Below, piece after piece: positions 15,418-23,659 of a stretch of DNA of 23,885 nucleotides; positions within the stretch are counted from its first letter, which is position 1; every line of letters starts with the position of its first letter. The stretch spans positions 1-23,885 of the forward strand of contig CAMNMI010000004.1 in assembly GCA_946544555.1 (NCBI GenBank). The letters run 5' to 3'. The notes under the pieces are model-generated. The model searched no databases. It saw nothing but the letters and a program-made list of their open reading frames with translations, and was not told where the DNA came from. Source of the DNA: an uncultured Rickettsiales bacterium (GTDB lineage Bacteria > Pseudomonadota > Alphaproteobacteria > Rickettsiales > Deianiraeaceae). A program made the position numbers and the translations under genes.

Positions 15418-16503
15418 TTACAACCTATCTATTAATTTGACAATATTGCAACCATATTTCAAATCTTCATTGTCAACGTAGAATGCTTCATCAACTTTGC
15501 TGAATGTTGTGTTGTAGCATGACCTTATTATTTCATCATCACTGACTTCACCGCTTCTTGCGTGGCCAGATTTCAATGCAATAATTTTTCCAGTTCCAGG
15601 ACGACCATCATCAAATTTTGCATCAAAACTTGAAGCAACGTTCGCTGAGATAGCACCAGTTGTACCTTTATGACTACCTCCATTTCTTGTTCCGCGATAA
15701 TTGATACTATATTCAGGTGTCTCATTCCACAATACAACGGCATTATGTTCAAGGACGTTCTTTTTCACACTATCATTTTGAAATTCATGTTCGCTTGTTT
15801 TGTAAGCGTTAATACCATATGTAAATGCAAATCTTTGTTTTAGGTCAATGTTTTGTAAATTGTTCTCATTATCTATTATGTTTTCGTTATAAAATCCAAT
15901 AAGTGATACTCTATTTGCTGTCCCATAATTACTTTTAAAGCCACTTTCTCTTGATGAAACCATATCTTCTGGTATGTCAAGTGTATAATGTTCATGACTA
16001 CATTCATTAGCATCATATCTTGCGGCCATGTAATCAAGTTTGTCTTCTTTTACAATTCCCGCCATAACCAATTTTGAAGGCGTGCAACGAAGAGAATTAT
16101 CATCGGCGCTCAATACAACACGATTGCCGCGAGATTCCCTATTGAAAAATACAATACAATTTGAAATTCCACCCTGATATTGAACATTTTTTACAACACT
16201 TTCTCCGTTTTCTGTCTCAATATTCATCAATGTTATTGGTTTGTGAAAAATTGCATATCTTTGGCACATTTTCTTGGAAACAGAGCTTGGAACGCCTTTA
16301 TAAATATCATGAAATTCTTGCAATGCTTTCTCGTAATATTCAATTTCAGACATTAATTGCTGTGTTTTTGTTCTGTCAATAATTTTACGTCCTACCATTA
16401 CGGAGCCAACCAGTGAAGATATAACGAGAAGCACGATAGATAATTCAACTAATGTAAATGAGCTTTTGACTGTTTTATTATCTTGCAAACAGATTGCCAA
16501 CAT
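15418..16503 (-). CDS. prepilin-like protein, intact paralogue without GA tract
   Basis: The 361-aa product has a short basic leader and a type IV prepilin N-terminus: SSFTLVELSIVLLVISSLVG (about residues 13-32) with the conserved Glu at position 5 after the Phe, followed by VMVGRKIIDRTKTQQ. After an extended variable middle (about 70-285) the C-terminus holds SSFDAKFDDGRPGTGKIIAL, a CY pair and DLKYGCNIVKL. These blocks align with the product of 8715-9778, so the two are paralogues. Members of this fold are processed by a prepilin peptidase and form pili or secretion pseudopili; no peptidase gene is in the window. At 361 aa it is long for a major pilin. The ATG at 16503 gives a leader directly before the cleavage region, with no simple repeat. 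Confidence 0.87.
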   Translation of the reverse strand: MLAICLQDNKTVKSSFTLVELSIVLLVISSLVGSVMVGRKIIDRTKTQQLMSEIEYYEKALQEFHDIYKGVPSSVSKKMCQRYAIFHKPITLMNIETENGESVVKNVQYQGGISNCIVFFNRESRGNRVVLSADDNSLRCTPSKLVMAGIVKEDKLDYMAARYDANECSHEHYTLDIPEDMVSSRESGFKSNYGTANRVSLIGFYNENIIDNENNLQNIDLKQRFAFTYGINAYKTSEHEFQNDSVKKNVLEHNAVVLWNETPEYSINYRGTRNGGSHKGTTGAISANVASSFDAKFDDGRPGTGKIIALKSGHARSGEVSDDEIIRSCYNTTFSKVDEAFYVDNEDLKYGCNIVKLIDRL

Positions 16504-16678
16504 AACTAAACCTATGATTAAATATCATATTTAAAATGCAAGGAAATTTTAATATATGAATTGGAGATTTGAATATCATTTTTATCACTAATCGCTTTTT
16601 TGACAAGTACACAAAATGTAGAAAAATATAAACAATATGGCATTGCCTAATGCAATGCAAATTTTGGTAATAATATAC
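16504..16678. other. AT-rich intergenic region, no gene seen
   Basis: It lies between the restriction endonuclease 3' end and the prepilin-like gene start. It must hold the latter's promoter on the minus strand, but I could not place one with confidence. Confidence 0.35.
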
Positions 16679-17353
16679 TTAACCATTACAAAACTTGTCA
16701 ATTAAAAAACTTTTTATGTTGTTAATATTTACAACAAAAGCAGTTTGGTGATCTGTCAATCGCTGTAATCTTTTTATTTTTGTTGCATCGCCAGTTGAGG
16801 AATCTTTTTTTAAATAATAATCTCCATCACAAATTGCAAGAAAAATTACATTTTCATCGTTGCAATCACGAGCATTTTTTAGAAACGTTTGAACGTCATT
16901 ATATTGATTGTCTTGTGAGCCACCACTAATACCAGTGTATTTGTGCGTAGCATAAAATGTTCGCTCTCCAATTTTCCAGCTAAAATCAATGCTTTTTGTA
17001 TCTTTTGCTCGCCTGCCAAGTTCTTTGCCGCTAAACAGTTTACCATTTACTAAATACAACGCTTTTTTACCCCCTGACGGCAATGACTGAAAATTCTCAA
17101 CAAAATCCAATGAAGTTATGTATTTTGCAGCCAACTTTTGGCAAATATTCTGTTTTATCGGGTCTTTGATAAAAACGCATCTAAAAATTTCATCATCAAG
17201 AATTTTTTGTTTAATGACATCAAAAGAATAATCAAACCTATTAGCCCAGTTTGCAATTTTCAATGTCATCTTTTCACTGTCAATCTCTTTTAATACCAGC
17301 TCTTTATTACGTTTGATTGCTTGTTTAATTTCACCAATATAATCCACAGTCAT
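16679..17353 (-). CDS. candidate type II restriction endonuclease
   Basis: A 224-aa soluble protein encoded directly after an adenine methylase; the methylase TAA touches this ATG, so the two are translationally coupled. It has a plausible nuclease core: SIDFSW (Asp123), a strand, then YATHKYT (Lys138) and GGSQDNQYNDV. This resembles a PD-(D/E)XK arrangement, with His137 where Asp or Glu is usual. The assignment rests mainly on genetic context plus this motif. The recognition site cannot be predicted by eye. The codons look similar to those of its neighbours, and I see no frameshift. An alternative is an accessory protein of the same restriction system. Confidence 0.7.
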   Translation of the reverse strand: MTVDYIGEIKQAIKRNKELVLKEIDSEKMTLKIANWANRFDYSFDVIKQKILDDEIFRCVFIKDPIKQNICQKLAAKYITSLDFVENFQSLPSGGKKALYLVNGKLFSGKELGRRAKDTKSIDFSWKIGERTFYATHKYTGISGGSQDNQYNDVQTFLKNARDCNDENVIFLAICDGDYYLKKDSSTGDATKIKRLQRLTDHQTAFVVNINNIKSFLIDKFCNG

Positions 17354-18313
17354 TTAGCCAAAACATTTACAAATCATCGTATCCGCAAGGGCATAATCAA
17401 GACGCCTCCTGAACTTCCCATCTTCTCGGATGCCCTTAAAAGGTGTCATTAAAACGTCATAAGTGTCTCTTCTATATTCATCAAGCAAGTCGTTTATAGC
17501 TTGAATTTTACTGTCATTAATTTTGCATCCAACTTCTATTCTCGTTATGCTCCTTGAAGACACTTTTATCTTGTCGGCCGATATTTCCTCGCCCCTACAA
17601 AAACGTATTGTCGGACCCTGTGTATTATCTATCGCTATAAGGCCAAGCTGTCCACGGCCATCATTGAACTTTGCTCTTACAGTATTGTTTGCGCGCGGGG
17701 TTTTCTTTTCCAGTTCGCTCAAAGAACCAAGAAATTTGTTGCCTTCATATATTTTTGTGTCAGAAGAAAACTCATCAAACAATGCTAAACAGACAGGTGT
17801 GTCAGTATCATCAAACATTTTAGCAGTTAGTAAAATATAACAAGATAACCTGTCCCTGAATATGCCTGCGTTAATAAATGATGCTGGTATAATTGCACCC
17901 ACATGTTTGCAATTTTTCAAGCACTTACTTAAAGAATATTTGTAAAGATCGTCAAAACAACCCATGTCAACATCAATTTGTTTTCTCGTGGCGGAGTTCT
18001 TTGCTAAATAAGGAGGGTTGGTTATACAACAATCAAAACCTTGTGGGAAATCTTCAAGTGTGTTCTTATATTTAACATTAACACCTTTTGGTTGTATATC
18101 ATAGCTTTGATAATGCGAACACAAATCCATGTCTTTGAGCATTTCAATTAGATTATTGCTGCCAGCAAACGGCTCTAAAATGGTTGTATTTTTCAAATCA
18201 CACTTTTTAGCCCAATCTAAAAATCCTTCATTATTGAATGGGTTTTTGACAGTAAAAAACTGCCCACGCTCAATTTTGTTTATCATTTCCACATGATTCT
18301 TTGAAAAAGTCAT
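17354..18313 (-). CDS. type II N6-adenine DNA methyltransferase
   Basis: It protects host DNA from the partner nuclease by methylating adenine within the recognition site. The 319-aa product has the SAM-binding motif I EPFAGSNN (residues 47-54), an acidic motif II at SYDIQP (70-75), and the catalytic NPPY (99-102) in CCITNPPYLAKNS. Motif I precedes NPPY, the gamma/beta-like order used by many adenine methylases. The rest is a variable target-recognition region. It is followed at once by the candidate endonuclease. The start ATG (18311-18313) lies at the edge of the IS1595-type element, whose proposed left end supplies these bases; Met10 (EMINKIERGQFF) may be the older start. Confidence 0.88.
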   Translation of the reverse strand: MTFSKNHVEMINKIERGQFFTVKNPFNNEGFLDWAKKCDLKNTTILEPFAGSNNLIEMLKDMDLCSHYQSYDIQPKGVNVKYKNTLEDFPQGFDCCITNPPYLAKNSATRKQIDVDMGCFDDLYKYSLSKCLKNCKHVGAIIPASFINAGIFRDRLSCYILLTAKMFDDTDTPVCLALFDEFSSDTKIYEGNKFLGSLSELEKKTPRANNTVRAKFNDGRGQLGLIAIDNTQGPTIRFCRGEEISADKIKVSSRSITRIEVGCKINDSKIQAINDLLDEYRRDTYDVLMTPFKGIREDGKFRRRLDYALADTMICKCFG

Positions 18314-19346
18314 TTTTAAAAATCAACACCTAAAATTTAAATCCAAACCTATAATCAGGTTTTGCTGTAAGTGTGGCATATTGCAAACGCTTGCCGATTA
18401 TCATATTCATTGCAACATCAAATTTTTCTGCAATATCACAAGCTTTGTTGTTGAAATAAAACACAAACGAACTGATATATTTGTCAATATGTTTTGATGT
18501 GATTTGATGATGGATGCCATAAATTCTCCTTTTGAATAACCCGAAAGCGTTTTCAATATGATTTGTTGTAGCATTTTCTCTTGCATATTCACCCTTGCTA
18601 TGATTAACGCATTGTCTTCTTTTATATGACTTGTAGAGTGTGCTTTCATCAGTGTAAAGTTGTGTATTTTCTAAATCAATGTGCCTTTCAATTATTGGTT
18701 TGATATTTTCAATGTTGCTTTTCTTGATATAGGTCAGCCGTAAGTTCCCGTCTCTTTCAATTTCACCAAACACCGCCATTTTGTTATTTCCTCCCTGACT
18801 ATTTGGTGTTTTTCTGCTTGAATGTTTGTTGCTTTCTACGCCACCCACATAAGTTTCATCAATCTCAACATCTCCTTTGAGCTTTTCAATAGTGTTATTT
18901 TTGATCGCCCATCTTATTCTTTGCAACACAAACCAAGCAGTTTTTTGAGTTGTGTGTAAGTCCTTTGCAAGCTGATAAGAACTGATACCTTTAACATTTG
19001 ATATTTCAAGATAAAATGCCAAGAACCACTTTGTAAGTTTTAGTGGGCTGTCTTCAAATATTGTTCCTTTTCTTATTCCAAATTCACGATGACACTTCCC
19101 ACAGGCATATAATCCAACTTTTTTAAATTTGTATGTCTTGCAATAACATCCACAACGTGGGCAAACTGGCTTTTTACCCCAGCGTATCTTTTCAAGATAA
19201 CGAACACACTTCAACTCTGTTGAAAATTGCTTTTGAAAATCAATCAAATTGTCAAACATAACTTTAACCTTTTACGAAGAGATTGAAATACATGAATTAT
19301 AATTGTCAAGTATATTATTACCCAAATTTTTGTTGACTTTTAAATA
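18311..19346 (-). mobile_element. IS1595-family insertion sequence, about 1.04 kb
   Basis: The transposase at 18330-19259 is bounded by imperfect inverted ends: 18313-18328 (TTTTTAAAAATCAACA) against 19331-19346 (TGTTGACTTTTAAATA), 14 of 16 matching. AAAAAGT occurs immediately outside both ends (18304-18310 and 19347-19353), a plausible target duplication close to the 8 bp known for the family. The boundaries are a by-eye proposal in low-complexity sequence. Confidence 0.5.
18330..19259 (-). CDS. IS1595-family (ISXO2-like) transposase, complete
   Basis: A full-length 309-aa transposase. It has an N-terminal zinc ribbon (CPRC at 33-36, CGKC at 53-56), a helical DNA-binding region (SSYQLAKDLHTTQKTAWFVL), and the DDE core: EIDETYVGG with Asp134, LYTDEST with Asp204, and TTNHIENAFGLFKRR with Glu237. 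Then comes the family-typical YGIHHQITSKHIDKYISSF. No stops or frameshifts are present, so the element may be active. It differs from the Asn-type transposase at 1-957. It lies upstream of the restriction-modification genes in the same orientation. Confidence 0.95.
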   Translation of the reverse strand: MFDNLIDFQKQFSTELKCVRYLEKIRWGKKPVCPRCGCYCKTYKFKKVGLYACGKCHREFGIRKGTIFEDSPLKLTKWFLAFYLEISNVKGISSYQLAKDLHTTQKTAWFVLQRIRWAIKNNTIEKLKGDVEIDETYVGGVESNKHSSRKTPNSQGGNNKMAVFGEIERDGNLRLTYIKKSNIENIKPIIERHIDLENTQLYTDESTLYKSYKRRQCVNHSKGEYARENATTNHIENAFGLFKRRIYGIHHQITSKHIDKYISSFVFYFNNKACDIAEKFDVAMNMIIGKRLQYATLTAKPDYRFGFKF

Positions 19347-19381
19347 AAAAAGTATTGACTTCACTGGTTGATGTTTTTTTT

Positions 19382-20170
19382 ATGAAGCATATGGGCTATC
19401 TCTCAATTCCAGTTTTGGTGCTAATTGTCATCTGCATTGGCTTCAAATATAGCAAGTTCAGCGCAATGAAAAACAGTCAAAACAAAAAACTTTTCAACAT
19501 CGTGCTTGTCGGTGCCGCTGGCTCTGGAAAGGGCACACAAGGCGACATTTTGAAGAAGGAAATGAACCTGTTGCAAGTCTCGGCTGGTGAATTGTTGAGA
19601 AAACACCGCGAAGCGAATGGAAAATATGCCGCAACCATCAACGAATACATTGACAAAGGCCAGCTTGTGCCAGTGGAAGTGACGCATGAGCTAATCAGAG
19701 AGCACATCACAAACAATGTTCTTTGCAAGAATTGTAAATACAATGGTGTCATTTTTGATGGCTTCCCAAGAGCGATGGAACAATTAAACTTCCTTGATGG
19801 TTTCTTGGCAGAAAGTAATAACAAAATCAATGCAGTTGTCTACATAGATGTCCCAGAGGATGTGTTGGTTGAACGTTTGCACGGCAGATTTGCCTGTAAG
19901 AAATGTGGCGAGAACTACCACAAAATCACAAAACCAACAAAAGTTGAAGGTGTTTGTGATGTCTGCGGAAGCCACGAATTTAGCGTGCGCGATGACGACA
20001 AAGACATCAATGCAATACATTCGCGCTTCAAGATTTTTGAGGAATCTACAAAGCCGGTGCTGGATACTTACACAGAGAGAGGCATTGTTATCAAGGTTGA
20101 CGGCAACAAAAAACCAGATGAGATTGCGCAGAACATCATGGAAGAATTGAATAAAATCAAGAACAAATAG
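19382..20170 (+). CDS. adk: adenylate kinase with an N-terminal membrane segment
   Basis: Adenylate kinase interconverts ATP+AMP and 2 ADP. The P-loop is GAAGSGKGTQ (residues 44-53 from the ATG at 19382), with the AMP-binding region SAGELLRKH and DGFPRAMEQ. The LID is the zinc type with four cysteines (CKKC...CDVC). From the ATG at 19466 (MKNSQNKKLFNIVLVG) the protein would be 234 aa, a normal length. The frame is open further up to 19382 and this extension encodes one hydrophobic segment, YLSIPVLVLIVICIGF, before a basic linker. It could be a membrane-anchored form or simply the wrong start. Neither start has a clear Shine-Dalgarno sequence. The IalB-like gene starts 1 nt after its stop. Confidence 0.93.
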   Translation: MKHMGYLSIPVLVLIVICIGFKYSKFSAMKNSQNKKLFNIVLVGAAGSGKGTQGDILKKEMNLLQVSAGELLRKHREANGKYAATINEYIDKGQLVPVEVTHELIREHITNNVLCKNCKYNGVIFDGFPRAMEQLNFLDGFLAESNNKINAVVYIDVPEDVLVERLHGRFACKKCGENYHKITKPTKVEGVCDVCGSHEFSVRDDDKDINAIHSRFKIFEESTKPVLDTYTERGIVIKVDGNKKPDEIAQNIMEELNKIKNK

Positions 20171-20171
20171 T

Positions 20172-20720
20172 ATGAAATCTCATTGCAAAACCGCCTTTCT
20201 TTGCGTATCTTTGACGGCACTTTTTGCTTGTGCGGCGACAAACAAAAGCATCGTTGCAAATACAGTTGTTGATAAATCGTTGCCTTCGTTAGAGGACACA
20301 TATGGTGTTTGGAAGGTTTTTACAGTGGATCAATCTGACAAAAAAGTGTGCTATGTTTCCAGCAATCCAGTGGAGACAAACGGCAATCACCACGGCCTGC
20401 GCGACCCATATTTAATGGTAGCATTCTTTGAACGCGGCAAGCAAGAAGTGAGCATCAGCGCAGGATACCCATATAAAATGAAGTCAGTTGTGGCAGTAAG
20501 CATTGATGGTCAACAAGAAAGATTTATTGCAGAAAGTGAGAATATTGCATGGGCTGAAAAAATTGGCTCGGACAAACAAATTATTCAAAAAATGTTGCAA
20601 GCTGGAAAGTTAATGGTGTTCTCGGAATCTAATATTGGAACATATGCTGTTGATGTCTACTCACTTGCAAACTTCAAAGAAGCATTGGCGCGCGCCGCAA
20701 CGCTATGCAAAGATAACTAA
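20172..20720 (+). CDS. IalB-family exported protein, possible lipoprotein
   Basis: The 182-aa product begins with a signal peptide ending LTALFACAA; LFAC could serve as a lipobox with Cys20 as the modified residue. The mature part fits the invasion-associated locus B (IalB) pattern: GVWKVF, KVCYVSSNPVE, a YLMVAFF strand, EVSISAGYPYK, AVSIDGQQERF, IIQKMLQAGKLMVFSES, and a DVYSLANFKEAL ending with Cys near the C-terminus. IalB proteins are envelope proteins of Alphaproteobacteria, linked to erythrocyte invasion in Bartonella. It follows adk by 1 nt and is likely cotranscribed. Its end overlaps the convergent HIT gene by 4 nt. Confidence 0.82.
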   Translation: MKSHCKTAFLCVSLTALFACAATNKSIVANTVVDKSLPSLEDTYGVWKVFTVDQSDKKVCYVSSNPVETNGNHHGLRDPYLMVAFFERGKQEVSISAGYPYKMKSVVAVSIDGQQERFIAESENIAWAEKIGSDKQIIQKMLQAGKLMVFSESNIGTYAVDVYSLANFKEALARAATLCKDN

Positions 20721-21043
20721 TTGGCAATCAAGTGAACATGGAAATGGAACACGACCTGGCCGGCGCTTTTGCCACAATTTGTGATTAATTTATATTCTTT
20801 TACACCGAGCTTGGCCGCAATTTCAGGGATTGTCTGAAAAAAGCGCGCCACGGCATCAGGTGCGGCCTTGGACACGAAGTCGCTGTAATTCACATATTCG
20901 CCCTTTGGAATTATCAAAACGTGCACGCGCGCGATTGGATGCAAGTCCTTGAAGCACAACAAGTCGTCATTCTCAAAGACTTTGTCGCAAGGCAACTCAC
21001 CGCGCAAAATTCTTGCAAAAACATTGTTCTTGTCGTATTCCAT
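20717..21043 (-). CDS. HIT-family nucleotide hydrolase (HINT-like)
   Basis: HIT proteins hydrolyse nucleotide phosphoramidates or related AMP derivatives. The 108-aa product has the hallmark HFHVHLIAN motif at the C-terminus (His-x-His-x-His), with the family's LIIPK and N-terminal FARILRGELPCDKVFEND. Length fits the HINT branch (about 110-125), though it ends right after the His triad and so is on the short side. It is preceded by the 203-aa membrane-protein gene by 4 nt in the same direction, suggesting an operon. Confidence 0.94.
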   Translation of the reverse strand: MEYDKNNVFARILRGELPCDKVFENDDLLCFKDLHPIARVHVLIIPKGEYVNYSDFVSKAAPDAVARFFQTIPEIAAKLGVKEYKLITNCGKSAGQVVFHFHVHLIAN

Positions 21044-21047
21044 AAAA

Positions 21048-21659
21048 CTAACCGCGGTATTCCTCCTTTACGATTTTTTTGAAGCCACCAGGTGTTTTTT
21101 CAATGGTTGTTTCCTTGTATCTTTTGTTCTTATTTTCAACTTTTTTCACAACTTTACCATCTTTTGAGACCTCAACATTTTTGCCTTCCTTTGCATCTTT
21201 TGCTATTTTTGCTTGCTCCGCAATCATCTTATTCATCTCTTCTTCGTGATATTTCATGGCCTTGTCAAATTCTCTGCGACTAGCTTCAAAAACGTCATTC
21301 ATGCGGCGCATTTCAGAGTTAAAAATATCTTCAATATACACAGGTTTTGGCTCTGGTTTGAAGAAGTATTTCAAAGACGGCCCAAATGTTGAAAATGCGA
21401 AGAATTTAGCGCACAATATCAACTCTGCAATCATTCCGAGAATTGCTATTCTAACGCAGTATTTGCTTTTATTTTCGTTGTTGCAGAAGATATATTTCCA
21501 CACGGCGACCGCGATAATTCCGAGCAAACTAAAAATAAAACCCGTGAAAAAACTTGCGATTTTTGCCCATTTGTTAACTCTCTCATCAGGCCAGTCATTG
21601 GTCCTAAATTTCTTTACTTTATCAATAGATTTACTAAAAAAATTACCAAACTTTGACAT
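21048..21659 (-). CDS. membrane protein with coiled-coil tail, unknown function
   Basis: The 203-aa product has two hydrophobic segments (about residues 35-57 IASFFTGFIFSLLGIIAVAV and 68-90 VRIAILGMIAELILCAKFFA). A Pro-rich linker (FFKPEPKPVYIED) follows, then a charged helical region (FNSEMRRMNDVFEASRREF onward), probably a coiled coil, and a Lys/Glu-rich tail. The short segments suggest the two ends face the cytoplasm. I do not recognise the family. Its gene is followed by the HIT gene 4 nt later. Confidence 0.78.
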   Translation of the reverse strand: MSKFGNFFSKSIDKVKKFRTNDWPDERVNKWAKIASFFTGFIFSLLGIIAVAVWKYIFCNNENKSKYCVRIAILGMIAELILCAKFFAFSTFGPSLKYFFKPEPKPVYIEDIFNSEMRRMNDVFEASRREFDKAMKYHEEEMNKMIAEQAKIAKDAKEGKNVEVSKDGKVVKKVENKNKRYKETTIEKTPGGFKKIVKEEYRG

Positions 21660-21742
21660 AATAACAACACAAAAACAATTCTTACTTACTTACTTTTTTC
21701 TTGTTGTCAATAGGTTTTTTCAAAAATTATTATATTATAAGT

Positions 21743-22078
21743 TTATTGTTGCATCTCCAAGAGAGAGTAATGTAAATATTATTACATCATCCCTTAAATT
21801 TAAAAAATCTTTTACACTTATTGAACTTTCAATTGTTTTATTAATTCTATCTTATATTTATCCAAATATTAGAAATGCACCAATTAATGCAAAACTTATG
21901 TCAGAGTTAGATGCAAAAATTGAGTACTTGGACTGGTAAATTAGTCGGTATTAAAACAATTTATGGTTATCTAAATACAGACAAAGAGGTTTATTATGAC
22001 AGTAATGGACTTTATCTAAATCAAACTGCAAGTAAAAATGGATGTAATTTGATTAAGGTGATGGAAGACGTCAAATAG
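21743..22078 (+). pseudogene. decayed prepilin-like paralogue with residual GA tract
   Basis: The prepilin N-terminus is clear (KKSFTLIELSIVLLILS from about 21800), preceded by AGAGAGAGTAAT, the short counterpart of the GA tract and following bases at 8745. The middle (roughly 200 residues in the paralogues) is deleted: the helix runs almost directly into LMSELDAKIE, the C-terminal block. That frame stops at TAA 21937-21939, and the remainder continues in another frame as TGKLVGIKTIYG... ending NGCNLIKVMEDVK at TAG 22076-22078, as in the 8715-9778 product. No ATG starts the frame. Deletion plus frameshift show it is dead. Upstream TTGTCA/TATTAT may be the old promoter. Confidence 0.85.
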
Positions 22079-22126
22079 CACCTCTTGACAATTATTTTTG
22101 ATTTGCAATTTTTAGACAGGCATTTT

Positions 22127-22906
22127 ATGTCATTGAGGTGTTTTAATTTAAAGTTGCTTGTTGCTTGTGTGGCTGTTTGCATGCTTGCAGAAGGCACTAA
22201 TATTGCTGGTGCGGCGGATGCAAATAATGATTTTACGGAATACTTCAAGCCAGTCACAAAAAAAACAACTAAAAAAAGTAAGCGCAGGGGCAAGAGAGGC
22301 AAGCAAGATGTCAGCATGAAATCCAAGGATTTAATCAATCAGGCAAAGGGAAATAAATATGTTGACGCCAACTCTGCAAACGACACTGGAACATGTATAT
22401 ATGCACAAACAAACAACATCAATGCGCTGAACGCGGAGCTTGAAAAGGCACATTACGCATCAAATGTTGTGAACCGCAAATGCAGCAATGGTGAGAGCTT
22501 GCTATTAATTGCAACCAAAAATGATAATTTTATAACATTCAAAACACTGTTGGAACATGGTGCAAATCCAAACTTGGAGAATTCGGCCGGCGCAACGCCT
22601 TTGCATATCTTGGCAAGAGTTGACGGCAGGAACTCCGATGACATGTTTAACATGCTGATTAGGCACCCTGATATTAACGTCAATAGTCAAGATTTGTGTG
22701 GATATACACCACTGATGAGGGCTATTGAATTTGGTAATATTGAAGCAGTCAGGGGTCTTATTAAGGCAGGTGCAAATACAACAATTAAGAATAATTACGG
22801 ACAAAATGCATTGGTTTTAGCAGAGAAAATGGTAGCTGCGCAAAGAAATGAAGAAAAAGCAGTTGTAAATAAACAAATTCTTGATATAGTGAACATGAGA
22901 GGTTAA
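22127..22906 (+). CDS. exported ankyrin-repeat protein
   Basis: The 259-aa product has a signal peptide (LKLLVACVAVCMLAEGTNIA, likely cut near GAADA), then a basic linker (KKTTKKSKRRGKRGK). About four ankyrin repeats follow in the C-terminal two thirds, with typical GESLLLIATKND, GATPLHILAR, GYTPLMRAIEFGNIEAV and GQNALVLAEKM blocks. Ankyrin repeats mediate protein binding, and in host-associated Alphaproteobacteria they are often effectors, but a Sec signal points to periplasm or secretion through a Sec-dependent route. I chose the ATG at 22127; the longer frame from 22085 begins inside a TTGACA that is more likely the -35 element. The next gene starts 10 nt after its stop. Confidence 0.88.
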   Translation: MSLRCFNLKLLVACVAVCMLAEGTNIAGAADANNDFTEYFKPVTKKTTKKSKRRGKRGKQDVSMKSKDLINQAKGNKYVDANSANDTGTCIYAQTNNINALNAELEKAHYASNVVNRKCSNGESLLLIATKNDNFITFKTLLEHGANPNLENSAGATPLHILARVDGRNSDDMFNMLIRHPDINVNSQDLCGYTPLMRAIEFGNIEAVRGLIKAGANTTIKNNYGQNALVLAEKMVAAQRNEEKAVVNKQILDIVNMRG

Positions 22907-22916
22907 TGATTTTGAG

Positions 22917-23657
22917 ATGGCATTTGAGTTTTTGAGAAAGCGCACAGTCCAGCAAAAACGGCTTGTTATATTAGGGTTTTGTATAGCAATTTCAATTTTA
23001 TCTTTGGCTTTAATTCAGGTTTTATCTGTTGCGCGTGTGATGTTGCAGGATAAGCAGTTGGGCAGCATTAGAGAGAAAATCAGCTCGCTGAACTTGTCAT
23101 ACAAAAAAATGGATGGCGCAATTAGCACTATTAAGGCGGCCAAAACATCCGATAATCTTGATCCAAAGGTAATTAAATTTTACTCTGACGTCAACAAACA
23201 GGAAATCGTCAACAATATTGTCGCAAAGATGAAGAAAAATAATTATGGTGTTGAGCTGCCAAATGGCGCCGTTAGGATGAGCGCACTAAATGAATATGCA
23301 AACTTTGCCATGACGTTGTCTTCGTCAAGTGATATAAATGTAATAAAAGATATATCTTCGTTCACGAGCAGTATTCAAGGGATTGAAGGACAGAATGAGA
23401 AAGCCACAGTTGATGGTGGACTTTTGAAGGTCTCGTTCAGTGCTGACTATGAGTATGTTGTCTACAAGGTTATTGCTACGTTGGATAGTATTTTCCCGGG
23501 AAAATTGATTGTGAGGAATATATCAATTAAGTCGGCCAGTGATGATGTTAAAACAATACTTTACGATTTTAGGTTCAAGGGAAAAAGTAAAAATACATGG
23601 ATTGATAATCGTTTAGTTTGCAATATAGAGCTTGAGTGGATATATCTTAAAAAGTAG
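22917..23657 (+). CDS. single-pass membrane protein, PilO/GspM-like layout
   Basis: The 246-aa product has a short basic cytoplasmic end, one membrane helix (about residues 17-39, RLVILGFCIAISILSLALIQ) and a coiled-coil-like stretch (about 45-75). The remaining soluble domain alternates strands and helices. This layout is that of PilO/PilN or GspM proteins, the inner-membrane alignment parts of type IV pili and type II secretion, but I see no diagnostic motif, so the name is a suggestion from architecture and from the presence of prepilin-like genes. It sits between the ankyrin gene and another exported protein, all on the same strand with gaps of 2-10 nt, so the three form an operon. Confidence 0.72.
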   Translation: MAFEFLRKRTVQQKRLVILGFCIAISILSLALIQVLSVARVMLQDKQLGSIREKISSLNLSYKKMDGAISTIKAAKTSDNLDPKVIKFYSDVNKQEIVNNIVAKMKKNNYGVELPNGAVRMSALNEYANFAMTLSSSSDINVIKDISSFTSSIQGIEGQNEKATVDGGLLKVSFSADYEYVVYKVIATLDSIFPGKLIVRNISIKSASDDVKTILYDFRFKGKSKNTWIDNRLVCNIELEWIYLKK

Positions 23658-23659
23658 TT

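Noticed and set aside
21256..21740. Upstream part of a 227-codon plus-strand ORF that ends in the prepilin remnant
   Set aside because: It is antisense to the membrane/coiled-coil gene; only the part after about 21743 is homologous to the prepilin family.
22085..22126. TTG start for the ankyrin protein
   Set aside because: The TTG belongs to a TTGACA that looks like a -35 element, and the ATG at 22127 begins a standard signal peptide.
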